Assembly (NCBI RefSeq): GCF_000379125.1
Contig: NZ_KB900626.1
Coordinates: forward strand, 2,014 to 66,013
Length of the DNA: 64,000 nt
Source of the DNA: Methylosinus sp. LW4
GTDB taxonomy: Bacteria > Pseudomonadota > Alphaproteobacteria > Rhizobiales > Beijerinckiaceae
Direction: 5' to 3'
Shown here: positions 33,783-41,661 of the stretch, piece after piece
Position numbering within the stretch: the stretch's first letter is position 1
Layout: every line of letters starts with the position of its first letter
The notes under the pieces: generated by a model
What the model was told of the DNA's origin: nothing
Databases searched by the model: none
What the model saw: only the letters and a program-made list of their open reading frames with translations
Position numbers and translations under genes: made by a program

Positions 33783-36308
33783 TCAACGTAGCTGTCTGCG
33801 AACGGCCTTGTATACTCCTGACCAGCCGCCGGCGACCAGCGCCGTCGCAATGACATAGGCGAGCGCCTTCGGTTCCGGTGTCGCGAAGCGGAACAGTTCC
33901 GCCGCCGCAGGAAGATAGACGATCAGCGCGAGCGTAAGCGCCGTGATCGTCGCTATGATCCAGAAGGCGACGCGCCGCTTGTCGAAAAAGGCGGTTCCCG
34001 GCTCGGCGGCGGAGGCGAAGGCCATGGCCAGATTGCCGATAACGAGGCCGACGAAGACCAGCGCGCGCGTCTCCCCTTCGCTCTCGCCGGCGCGCATCGA
34101 GACGAAATAGACGCAAAGCAGCGCCGCGAGCAGAATCGCGCCCTCGAGAAATCCGGCGCCGATCTGGCGCAGGCCGAACAAGGGCTCGGCCGGAGAGCGG
34201 GGCGGCTCTTCCATCATATGGCGCTCGGCCGGCTCGCTCTCGAAGACGAGCGCGCAAACAGGATCGATGATGAGCTCCAGCGCCACCACATGGACGGGAT
34301 AGAACACCGGCGGCAGCAGAAAGAGTATGGGCGTGAGCGCGAGGCCGGCGATGGGCACATGGATAGCGGTCACGAAGATCAGCGCCTTGCGCAGATTGGT
34401 GAAAATGCGCCGCCCGCTGCGCACGCCCGCGACGATCGAGGCGAAGCGATCGTCGAGCAGCACGATCGAGGCGGCCTCGCGCGCGACATCGGTTCCGCGC
34501 TGGCCCATGGCGACGCCGACATGCGCGGCGCGCAGAGCCGGGCCGTCGTTCACGCCATCGCCGGTCATGGCGACGATATGGCCATTGCGCTTGAAAGCCT
34601 CCACCAGAGTGAGCTTCTGCTCCGGGCGGATGCGCGCGAAGACGCGCGTGGTCTCGACGGCTTCGTCCAGAACGGCGTCGCTCAGAGCGGCGATCTCGGC
34701 GCCGCTCAGCGCGCCGTCTCGCGTCTCTATGCCGGCCTGGCGCGCTATGGCGAGCGCCGTCGCCGGATAATCGCCGGTGATCATCACCACATGAATGCCG
34801 GCGCGCGCCGCCAGCACGACCGCTTCTGGAACATCCTCGCGCAGAGGATCGAGAAAGCCGACGAGCCCTTCCAGCGCAAAGACTCCAGAGCCGGGATCGT
34901 CCTCGCGCGGCAATGGCCCGCAATGCGTGGCGACGGCCAGAACGCGCAGGCCATGCGCCGCCATTGTCGCCACCTCGGCGGTCAGAAGGCGCAGCGCATC
35001 GGCGTCCAGGCGGCAGAGGCCGGCGATCGCCTCCGGCGCGCCTTTGGCGAAGGAGGCGACGCTCTCGTCGTTCGCGCGCCATGTCTGCACGAAGGCGAGC
35101 GTCTCCGGCCGCAGCGGAAAGCTGCGCAGGATCTCGGCGCTCGCGGGCGGATCGCTGGCGAGGCGATGCAATGCGCGATCCATCGGATCGGAGGGATCGG
35201 CGGCGCTGGCGCGCACAGCCGCGTCCAGCAAGGGCGTGATCTCGTCCGGCATTGCGCCCTCGCCCGGCCGCCACATGTCCGCGCCGCGCAGGAAAAACGC
35301 CGCCTCCATGCGGTTTTGCGTGAGCGTGCCGGTCTTGTCGACGCAGAGCACGTCGGTCGCGCCCAAAGTCTCTATGACGGCGGAGCGGCGCGCCAGCACA
35401 TTGCGCCGCGCCAGACGATAGGAGCCGAGCGCCAGAAACACCGCCAGCACCATGGGGAATTCTTCCGGCGTCAGCGATATTGCGAGGGTTATTCCCGTCA
35501 GCCCCGCTTGAATCCAATCGCCGAAGGCGAGGCCATAGGCGAGCGCCACGAGAAGGCAGAAGCCTATGCCCAGCGCGCCGAAGATCGCGACGATGCGGCC
35601 GGTGCTCTTTTGCAGCGGCGTCTCCTCCGGCTCGATCGATTCGAGCGAGCGGCCGATGCGGCCGAGCCGCGTCGCGCGTCCGGTGCGCGTCGCCAGCATC
35701 GCGCCCTGGCCGAGCGTCACCAGCGTGCCGGCGAAGAGAAAGGGCGCCTCCTCGCCCGGCTCGGGATCGAGCAGCGGGTCCACCAGCGTCGCTGGGGCTT
35801 TCCAGACCGGCGCCGATTCGCCGGTCAGCGCCGATTCGTCCACCGAGAGAACGTCGCCGCGCAGCAGCGCGCCATCGGCCGGTGCGCGCTCTCCCTCGCC
35901 GACGAGCACAATGTCGCCGGGGACGATCTCGCGCGCCGGAATGCGCCGCTCGCCCTCGGCGCGCAGCACGCGGGCGCTGGGCGCGGCGAGGCTGCGCAGA
36001 GCCGCGAGCGCATTCTCGTTGCGCGTCTCCTGCGCCACGACGAGGCCGATGGAGAGAAAAGCCCCCGCGGTGAGCAGCAGGCCTTCATGAATATCGCCGA
36101 GCGCGAGATAGAGCAGCGCGGCGACGATGAGCAGCGCGAACATGGGCTCGCGCAATGCGGCGAAAGCGATCAGCAGCCAGGGGCGGCGCTGCGGCTGCTC
36201 CAGCTCATTGGGGCCGAAATGGGCGAGGCGCGCCGCAGCCTCGCTCTCGGAGAGCGGCGCGAAATCGCTCGCCGGCCGGGGCTCGGGTCGTGATGCGCGG
36301 AGCCCCAT
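33783..36308 (-). CDS. P-type cation-transporting ATPase (P2-like)
   Basis: This 841-residue inner-membrane pump has an N-terminal cation-ATPase domain. The actuator motif is DESALTGESAPV (TGES at about 162-165). The helix-4 motif is PEEFP (281-285, resembling the PEGLP of Ca2+ pumps). The phosphorylation site is DKTGTLT (Asp324), followed by KGAPEAI, MITGDYPATA and the hinge MTGDGVNDGPAL. Six C-terminal hydrophobic helices follow. The PEEFP variant suggests divalent-cation transport, but the ion is unclear. The gene is 38 bases downstream of the M20 peptidase stretch and on the same strand, so it may be in one unit. Confidence 0.92.
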   Translation of the reverse strand: MGLRASRPEPRPASDFAPLSESEAAARLAHFGPNELEQPQRRPWLLIAFAALREPMFALLIVAALLYLALGDIHEGLLLTAGAFLSIGLVVAQETRNENALAALRSLAAPSARVLRAEGERRIPAREIVPGDIVLVGEGERAPADGALLRGDVLSVDESALTGESAPVWKAPATLVDPLLDPEPGEEAPFLFAGTLVTLGQGAMLATRTGRATRLGRIGRSLESIEPEETPLQKSTGRIVAIFGALGIGFCLLVALAYGLAFGDWIQAGLTGITLAISLTPEEFPMVLAVFLALGSYRLARRNVLARRSAVIETLGATDVLCVDKTGTLTQNRMEAAFFLRGADMWRPGEGAMPDEITPLLDAAVRASAADPSDPMDRALHRLASDPPASAEILRSFPLRPETLAFVQTWRANDESVASFAKGAPEAIAGLCRLDADALRLLTAEVATMAAHGLRVLAVATHCGPLPREDDPGSGVFALEGLVGFLDPLREDVPEAVVLAARAGIHVVMITGDYPATALAIARQAGIETRDGALSGAEIAALSDAVLDEAVETTRVFARIRPEQKLTLVEAFKRNGHIVAMTGDGVNDGPALRAAHVGVAMGQRGTDVAREAASIVLLDDRFASIVAGVRSGRRIFTNLRKALIFVTAIHVPIAGLALTPILFLLPPVFYPVHVVALELIIDPVCALVFESEPAERHMMEEPPRSPAEPLFGLRQIGAGFLEGAILLAALLCVYFVSMRAGESEGETRALVFVGLVIGNLAMAFASAAEPGTAFFDKRRVAFWIIATITALTLALIVYLPAAAELFRFATPEPKALAYVIATALVAGGWSGVYKAVRRQLR

Positions 36309-36346
36309 GCCATTCCTTCGGTTTCAGGTCTGCGGCGTCATCGCGC

Positions 36347-37729
36347 TCACGCCGCCAGAGCGGCGAGCACGCGCGCCCAGGAGCGGGAGCCTTTCTTGAA
36401 CGAGCTATAGGCGTATTTTTCGTTGGGCGAATGAATGCGGTCGTCCTCGAGCGCGAAGCCGATCATCAGCGTGTCCATGCCGAGATCGCGCTTGAAGGCG
36501 CCGACGATCGGGATGGAGCCGCCGCAGCCGACGAGCGCCGCCTCCTTGTCCCATTCCTCCTGCAAGGCGCGCCGCGCGCGTGTGAGCGCCTCGGAGCCGA
36601 AGGGCAGCTGCAGAGCGCGCGAGGCGCCATGCGGAACGAATTCCGCGCGCACATCGACCGGCAGGCGCTCGCGCACGAAAGCGCGGAACGAGTCCAGCAC
36701 CTTCTCCGGGTCCTGCGTCCCGACGAGGCGGAAGGAGATTTTCGCGCTCGCCTTGGCCGGCAGCACCGTCTTGGCGCCGGGGCCGGTGTAGCCGCCGATG
36801 ATTCCATTCACGTCGCAGGTCGGGCGCGACCAGACTTGCTCGATGACGCTGCGCCCGCGCTCGCCGGCCGGGCGCGCGACGCCGACGCTCTTCAAAAACG
36901 CGGTCTCGTCGAACTCCAGCCCGCGCCATTGCGCGGCGATCTCCTCCGGCAGCTCGGCGACGCCGTCGTAAAAGCCCGGCAGCGTGACGCGTCCCTCGGC
37001 GTCATGGAGATCGGCGACGATCTTGGCCAGCACATGGATCGGATTGACGACCGGCCCGCCGAATATGCCCGAATGCAGATCGCGATCGGAGGCGGTGAGG
37101 ATCACCTCCTCCTGCGCCAGGCCGCGCAGCATTGTGGTGATGGCGGGCGTCTTGGCGTTCCACATTCCGGTGTCGCAGACGAGCGCCAGCGCCGGCTCGG
37201 ACAATTCCTCGCGATTGGCGGCGAAGAAATCCGGCAGCGAGGGGGAGCCGGTCTCCTCCTCGCCCTCGAAGAGGAAGGTGATGTGGCAGGGCAGGCCGCC
37301 ATTGCGTTGAAAGGCGCGGCAGGCCTCGAGGAAGGTCATCAGCTGGCCCTTGTCGTCCGAGGCGCCGCGGGCGACGATCTCCTCGCCCTTGTCGCCTTTC
37401 ACCAGCCGCGGATCGAAAGGATCGCTGACCCACAGATCGAGCGGGTCCGGCGGCTGCACGTCATAATGGCCATAGAACAGCACATGCGGCGCATCCGGCC
37501 GCTTGGCCTTGGCGTGGCCGACGACGATCGGATGCCCGGGCGTGTCGCGCACGCTCGCCTCATAGCCCAGCTCGCGCAGCTGGTCGGCGAGCCAATCGGC
37601 GGCGCGGCGGCATTCCCCGGCGAAGGCGGGATCGGTGGAGACGGATTTGATGCGCAGAAAATCGAAGAGGCGATCCGTGGCCGCGGGCAGATCGGCGTCC
37701 AAGGATTGGAGAACGTTTTCCGTCGACAT
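36347..37729 (-). CDS. M20-family metallopeptidase (dipeptidase)
   Basis: This 460-residue cytosolic enzyme has two zinc ions. Metal-site motifs are VLFYGHYDVQPPDP, RGASDDKGQLMTFLEA, and FEGEEETGSPSL with the catalytic Glu. DRDLHSGIFGGPVVNP opens the lid domain, and GCGGSIPIVGAF closes the active site. It matches the dipeptidase/carnosinase-like M20 group that cleaves di- or small peptides. It lies upstream of the P-type ATPase on the same strand. Confidence 0.93.
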   Translation of the reverse strand: MSTENVLQSLDADLPAATDRLFDFLRIKSVSTDPAFAGECRRAADWLADQLRELGYEASVRDTPGHPIVVGHAKAKRPDAPHVLFYGHYDVQPPDPLDLWVSDPFDPRLVKGDKGEEIVARGASDDKGQLMTFLEACRAFQRNGGLPCHITFLFEGEEETGSPSLPDFFAANREELSEPALALVCDTGMWNAKTPAITTMLRGLAQEEVILTASDRDLHSGIFGGPVVNPIHVLAKIVADLHDAEGRVTLPGFYDGVAELPEEIAAQWRGLEFDETAFLKSVGVARPAGERGRSVIEQVWSRPTCDVNGIIGGYTGPGAKTVLPAKASAKISFRLVGTQDPEKVLDSFRAFVRERLPVDVRAEFVPHGASRALQLPFGSEALTRARRALQEEWDKEAALVGCGGSIPIVGAFKRDLGMDTLMIGFALEDDRIHSPNEKYAYSSFKKGSRSWARVLAALAA

Positions 37730-38034
37730 GAAAGAGGCTCCGCTACGGGTCGCGCTGCGCGGCGCAGCGCGAGTCGCGATGAAAACTGCAAGCTGGTCCC
37801 GAAGCTAGTGCGAATGGAGCGTCATGAAAAGAGCGACGGCTGCGCGGGTGGATCTATCGCTTCTGTAGGCTACGGCTCGGGTTGCAATTCCTGCTATGCG
37901 CCAGGAGCGGGCGTTCCCAGGCAGACGGTCGAACGACGGGAATCGACCGAAGGCGAACTTCGGAATTATGCTCACTTTAGTCCGCTTTGACATCTACAGG
38001 CGGATGCGCGGGCGGCCCGTCATCGAGGCCATCC
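37730..38034. other. 305-base gap between the M20 gene and a secreted hypothetical
   Basis: I see no gene. The part next to 37729 should hold the promoter of the M20-ATPase unit. A GCGCTGCGCGGCGCAGCGC palindrome-like stretch at about 37750-37770 is the only notable structure. Confidence 0.4.
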
Positions 38035-38733
38035 TCAATTCGAAGGCGTCGTCGTGCTTATGCCCCAAGCGCCATCGTCGGTTTGGGAAAGAAACACAGA
38101 TTTTTGCCCGGAGCTCGTAAATCTTATCGTTCTGTCATCGATCCATGCAGCGAACTTGGCTTTCGCCGGCAAGCGTTTCTTGCTCGTTTTTGACGCCCAT
38201 ATTTTAATTGGCTTTTTGCCTCGGACATCGAAGATCGCGAAACCAGACTCGGTCACTCCGTCTTCATCATATTCGATCGTAAGCGCCGAATTTCCAAGCG
38301 GCGAAAAATGGGGGGACGCATATCCGAAATCCAGCGTGCGTCCTGTTCGACCATCGACAGCAATGACGTGGCTGTCGTCTACCCCGAAGTCTGCCACGAC
38401 GAAAATATGCGTTGACGGATAGAAATCAGCGAGGCCATAGCCATAACCTCCGTCCATCGCGCCAGTTTCATCCCTGTTCTTGAAATTTTTTCTGTCGCCA
38501 TTGTCCATGCGCAGGACGAGTATTCCGCCTCGCATCGCCGCCAGTGGGCCAGCCAATGCGATGCATTTTTTGCTGAATTCTTCGGTGGATGTGTTTGGGA
38601 TAGATTCTCGGCAGGTTTGGGCTCGCAACACAGGCGCAGCGGTCTCAGTTGGTTCGGAGGGCTGCTCGGCCCGAGTCGGCAAAGGCGTGTAGGCCAGAAT
38701 ATCGACTGCAAGCAAAAGAGCAAAAATTCGCAT
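38035..38733 (-). CDS. secreted hypothetical protein
   Basis: This 232-residue protein has a signal peptide (MRIFALLLAVDILAYTPLPT, cut near TRA). The mature domain has two cysteines near the N-terminus (TCRES and KKCIALAG). Beta-rich segments such as ILVLRMDNGDRKNF, VIAVDGRTGRTLDFGYASP and TIEYDEDGVTESGFAIFD suggest a propeller-like or beta-sandwich fold. Base composition is less GC-rich than its neighbours, hinting at a different history. No family is recognised. It has no obvious operon partner. Confidence 0.7.
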   Translation of the reverse strand: MRIFALLLAVDILAYTPLPTRAEQPSEPTETAAPVLRAQTCRESIPNTSTEEFSKKCIALAGPLAAMRGGILVLRMDNGDRKNFKNRDETGAMDGGYGYGLADFYPSTHIFVVADFGVDDSHVIAVDGRTGRTLDFGYASPHFSPLGNSALTIEYDEDGVTESGFAIFDVRGKKPIKIWASKTSKKRLPAKAKFAAWIDDRTIRFTSSGQKSVFLSQTDDGAWGISTTTPSN

Positions 38734-39007
38734 CTGGCGAGCCCTGTCTAACGCGTAACGAACTAATTGCCATGCCCACAATAGTAGATATATCGGAATC
38801 CGTTGGGAAGGCTGTTTGCCGCCCGAAGTGGGCGTTCGCCAGAGTCCTTGACGGGTGGCCGCTTCGGGTCGCAAGCCGGAATCCGAACCGACCCCACCAC
38901 TGATCCCCTTTCCGGCGTCGCCCGCACTTCCCAAGCCCTCATGTGCAGCCTAAGTAATGGGCGCGCTCCGTTCGGTGGGGCGGATGACGTCATGAGGAGA
39001 CTTTCGG

Positions 39008-39604
39008 ATGAATTTTTCGCTCCGCCGGCCGTCTCTGCTGGCCGCTCTCTTCCTCGCGCTCTCCCTCTCGGGCTGCGGCTACAACACGATTCCGACGCAG
39101 GAGGAGGAAGCCAAGGCCAAATGGGCCGAGGTGGAGGCGCAATATCAGCGCCGCGCCGATCTCATCCCCAATCTCGTCGCCACCGTGCAGGGCTACGCCA
39201 AGCATGAGAAGGACGTGCTCACCGCGGTGACGGAGGCGCGTGCTCACGCCTCGCAGGCCAAGGTCGATGTCTCGCAGCTCACCGATCCCGAAAAATTGAA
39301 GCAGTTCCAGGAGGCGCAGGCACAGCTCTCCGGCGCGCTGGGGCGGCTGCTCGCGGTCAGCGAGGCCTATCCAGATCTGAAATCCAACACCAACTTCCTG
39401 GCCTTGCAGTCACAGCTCGAAGGCACGGAGAACCGCATCAATGTGGCGCGGCGCGATTACATTCAGGCGGCGCGGGAGTTCAACACATCGCTGCGCACCT
39501 TCCCGACGCTGCTCTGGGCCAAGACCGTCTTCGCCGGAACCAAGCCGCTCGCCGAATTCACCGCCAACGCCGGCGCGGAGCAGGCGCCGACGGTGAAGTT
39601 CTAG
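39008..39604 (+). CDS. lemA: LemA-family lipoprotein
   Basis: This 198-residue protein has a signal peptide with lipobox-like LSGC. The LemA helical bundle follows: YQRRADLIPNLVATVQGYAKHE, LKSNTNFLALQSQLEGTENRINVARRDYI and FNTSLRTFP. LemA proteins are membrane-bound helical bundles of unknown function, often paired with TPM-domain proteins. GAGGAG precedes the ATG. The TPM gene follows 41 bases later. Confidence 0.92.
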   Translation: MNFSLRRPSLLAALFLALSLSGCGYNTIPTQEEEAKAKWAEVEAQYQRRADLIPNLVATVQGYAKHEKDVLTAVTEARAHASQAKVDVSQLTDPEKLKQFQEAQAQLSGALGRLLAVSEAYPDLKSNTNFLALQSQLEGTENRINVARRDYIQAAREFNTSLRTFPTLLWAKTVFAGTKPLAEFTANAGAEQAPTVKF

Positions 39605-39645
39605 AATCTCTTTTTTAGAAAACGCTCTATGGGAGATCGCCGCTG

Positions 39646-40503
39646 ATGCCGTCGCTTCCTTCGTGGCCTTCGCGTCGCCGCGGCGTCTTCGCCACGATGC
39701 GCGGGACACGAAGCCTCGCTCTGCTGGTCTTCCTCCTGCTGCCGGCGTTCGCCTTCGCGGCGCTCGATTTCCCCGCGCTCACCGGCCGCGTCGTCGATGA
39801 CGCGCATATTATTCCGCCGGCGGCGCGGCAGGAGGTCGAGGCCAAGTCGAAGGCGCTGGAGGAGAAGTCGGGCATTCAGCTCGTCGTCGCCACAGTGCCG
39901 TCGCTGCAGGACACGGATATAGAGACTTTCGCCAATGGCCTGTTCCGCTTCTGGAAGCTCGGCGAGGCCAAGGTCAATAATGGCGTGCTGTTCCTCATCG
40001 CGCCCAATGAGCGGAAGATGCGCATAGAGGTCGGCTATGGGCTCGAGGGCACGCTCACCGACGCGCTCTCCAAGGTCATCATCGCCACGGCGGTGACGCC
40101 CAAGTTCAAGACCGGCGATTTCGGCGCCGGAATCGAGCGCGGCGTCGATGGAATCATCGAGGTGCTGAGCGGCGATTCCGCCGAATGGGAAAAGCGCGTG
40201 AAAGTGCGCGCCGAACATTCGGAGCCGGGCTTCGACGAGATCGTGCCTTTCATCATCTTCCTGCTCTTCATGTTCGTCTTCTTCTCCATGCTGGCCAACG
40301 CCCGCGGCGGCGGGCGGCGCCTCTATCGCGGCGGACGCGGGCCGATCGTCTATTTTCCGCCCTCGAACGACAGCTGGTCCGGCGGCTCCTCCTGGGGCGG
40401 CGGGGGCTCCTCGTCGGGGGGCGGATCTTGGGGCGATGGCGGCGGCGGATTTTCCGGCGGCGGCGGCTCGTCGGGCGGCGGCGGCGCCTCGGGGGATTGG
40501 TGA
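39646..40503 (+). CDS. TPM-domain membrane protein (YgcG-like) with Gly/Ser-rich tail
   Basis: This 285-residue protein has a signal peptide followed by a TPM domain (about 40-185). The domain contains LTGRVVDDAHIIPP, LEEKSGIQLVVATVPSLQ, NNGVLFLIAPNERKMRIEVGYGLEG and KVIIATAVTPKFKTGDFGAGI. A transmembrane helix (about 205-222) and a C-terminal Gly/Ser/Trp repeat rich in GGGSS follow. The plant homologue TLP18.3 is a thylakoid acid-phosphatase-like protein of photosystem repair; bacterial roles are unclear. GGGAG supports the first ATG; one at 39697 gives a cleaner signal peptide. Its stop overlaps the next ATG by one base. Confidence 0.88.
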   Translation: MPSLPSWPSRRRGVFATMRGTRSLALLVFLLLPAFAFAALDFPALTGRVVDDAHIIPPAARQEVEAKSKALEEKSGIQLVVATVPSLQDTDIETFANGLFRFWKLGEAKVNNGVLFLIAPNERKMRIEVGYGLEGTLTDALSKVIIATAVTPKFKTGDFGAGIERGVDGIIEVLSGDSAEWEKRVKVRAEHSEPGFDEIVPFIIFLLFMFVFFSMLANARGGGRRLYRGGRGPIVYFPPSNDSWSGGSSWGGGGSSSGGGSWGDGGGGFSGGGGSSGGGGASGDW

Positions 40504-41108
40504 TGCCCATTTCGGAAGCGGATCAGGCGCGCATAGCGGAGGCGATCGCCGCCGCCGAGCGGCGCACGGCGGGGGAGATCGTCTGCGTCCTGGCGCGCCG
40601 CTCCTCCGATTACGCCTATGTGCCGCCGCTGCTGGCGGCGCTCATCGCGCTCATCGCGCCTTGGCCGCTCGTCTTCTTCACCGAGCTCGGCGTGCGGCTC
40701 ATTCTCGCCATTCAGATTCTCGTCTTCATCGGCGCGGCGCTGCTCTTTTCGCTGCCGCCCTTGCGGCTCGCGCTGACGCCGCGCTTCGTCAAGCGCGAGC
40801 GCGCCCATCGCGCGGCGATCGAGCAATTTTTCACGCGCGGCGTTTCGGCGACCAGGGAGCGCACCGGTGTGCTCATTTTCGTCTCGCTCGGCGAGCGCTA
40901 TGCGCGCATCGTCGCGGACGAAGGGATCGCGGCGAAAATACCGGAGGAGGATTGGCGCGCGGCGCTCGATCTTCTGCTCGCGCGCGTGCGCGAGGGCCGC
41001 GTCGCCGACGGCTTTGTCGATGCGATCGGCGAATGCGCGCGGCTCTTGTCGAAACATGTGCCGCCCGGCGGCCATGAGGAGCTGCCGGACCGGATCTATG
41101 TGATCTGA
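40503..41108 (+). CDS. second TPM-domain membrane protein
   Basis: This 201-residue protein begins MPISEADQARIAEAIAAAE. Two transmembrane helices (about 39-58 and 65-84) follow, and a TPM-type domain with TGVLIFVSLGERYARIVADEG and DALDLLLARVREGRVADGF forms the C-terminus. It is encoded with its ATG sharing one base with the upstream TPM stop. LemA and the two TPM proteins therefore form one translational unit, probably a membrane complex. Confidence 0.88.
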   Translation: MPISEADQARIAEAIAAAERRTAGEIVCVLARRSSDYAYVPPLLAALIALIAPWPLVFFTELGVRLILAIQILVFIGAALLFSLPPLRLALTPRFVKRERAHRAAIEQFFTRGVSATRERTGVLIFVSLGERYARIVADEGIAAKIPEEDWRAALDLLLARVREGRVADGFVDAIGECARLLSKHVPPGGHEELPDRIYVI

Positions 41109-41160
41109 AAAATCCCGGAGACGCCGGGGCGCTCCGGGAAGTCGCGCGAGGAGAAGGCTC

Positions 41161-41262
41161 TCAGCCGATCAGGCGGGTGAGCTGGTGAAGGACGACGATG
41201 AAAAAGGCGAGCGCGCCGACGATGCCGGCGACGGCTTTGAAGAGCTCCGCATTGCTGTGCAT
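41161..41262 (-). CDS. 33-residue single-helix membrane miniprotein
   Basis: The frame encodes 33 residues: MHSNAELFKAVAGIVG, then a hydrophobic helix of about 16 residues (ALAFFIVVLHQLT), ending RLIG. A strong ribosome-binding site, GAGGGAG, lies just before the ATG. It is convergent with the TPM gene. Size and layout fit a bacterial small membrane protein; the function is unknown and I recognise no family. Confidence 0.6.
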   Translation of the reverse strand: MHSNAELFKAVAGIVGALAFFIVVLHQLTRLIG

Positions 41263-41661
41263 GACGATTCTCCCTCAGTGCAATTTTTCTTGTGACGATG
41301 ACGCAGCGCATCGCCGTGGGGAAAACTGCGCCGCGTTTTCATCGCCGACAATTGCGCGCGCATGCGGCAGAATGGCGCGAAGCGCTCGAGCGAATTGAAT
41401 TTGCGGCGGAAAGCGCGGCGGCTACAAAAAGTCGCGCCCAGCTAATTGCGAGACGGGCGCGCGATAGCCGCAACTCGACTCCGCCGTCGCCGCGTCGTTA
41501 ATGGAAAAGCAATCTCTGTGGCGGCGATGCGCGGAAGCTATTCCAAGCATTAACCCGTTTACGTTAATATACGTAAGGCGCGAGTCGAGAGCGGCGCGCG
41601 TGAGCATTGGTGTGCGGATCGCCCGCGTGAAAGCGTGGCGCCGCCCGGTGGCGTGAGGCAG
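41263..41661. promoter_or_regulatory. 399-base gap with a palindromic operator-like site
   Basis: No gene is visible. An AT-rich patch at about 41540-41580 contains TTCCAA and TAATAT about 18 bases apart, a weak sigma70-like pair. The palindrome TTACGT-TAATAT-ACGTAA (41559-41576) overlaps the -10. It lies about 85 bases before the transpeptidase start. Confidence 0.45.
41559..41576. promoter_or_regulatory. operator-like palindrome upstream of the L,D-transpeptidase
   Basis: This is TTACGT and ACGTAA with a six-base AT spacer that could be the -10 box. The placement fits a repressor site. No regulator is encoded nearby. Confidence 0.45.

Noticed and set aside
33653..33856. Possible antitoxin for the MazF-like protein
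   Set aside because: This 67-codon frame overlaps both the ATPase end and the toxin start in another frame, has no antitoxin-like motif, and has no ribosome-binding site.
33783..35517. Open frame that fuses ATPase-antisense sequence to the MazF-like protein
   Set aside because: The N-terminal part is out of frame with the ATPase and low complexity; the MazF-like protein has its own start at 33732.
34218..36293. Open frame of about 690 codons opposite the P-type ATPase gene
   Set aside because: Shadow of the ATPase; low complexity and no ribosome-binding site.
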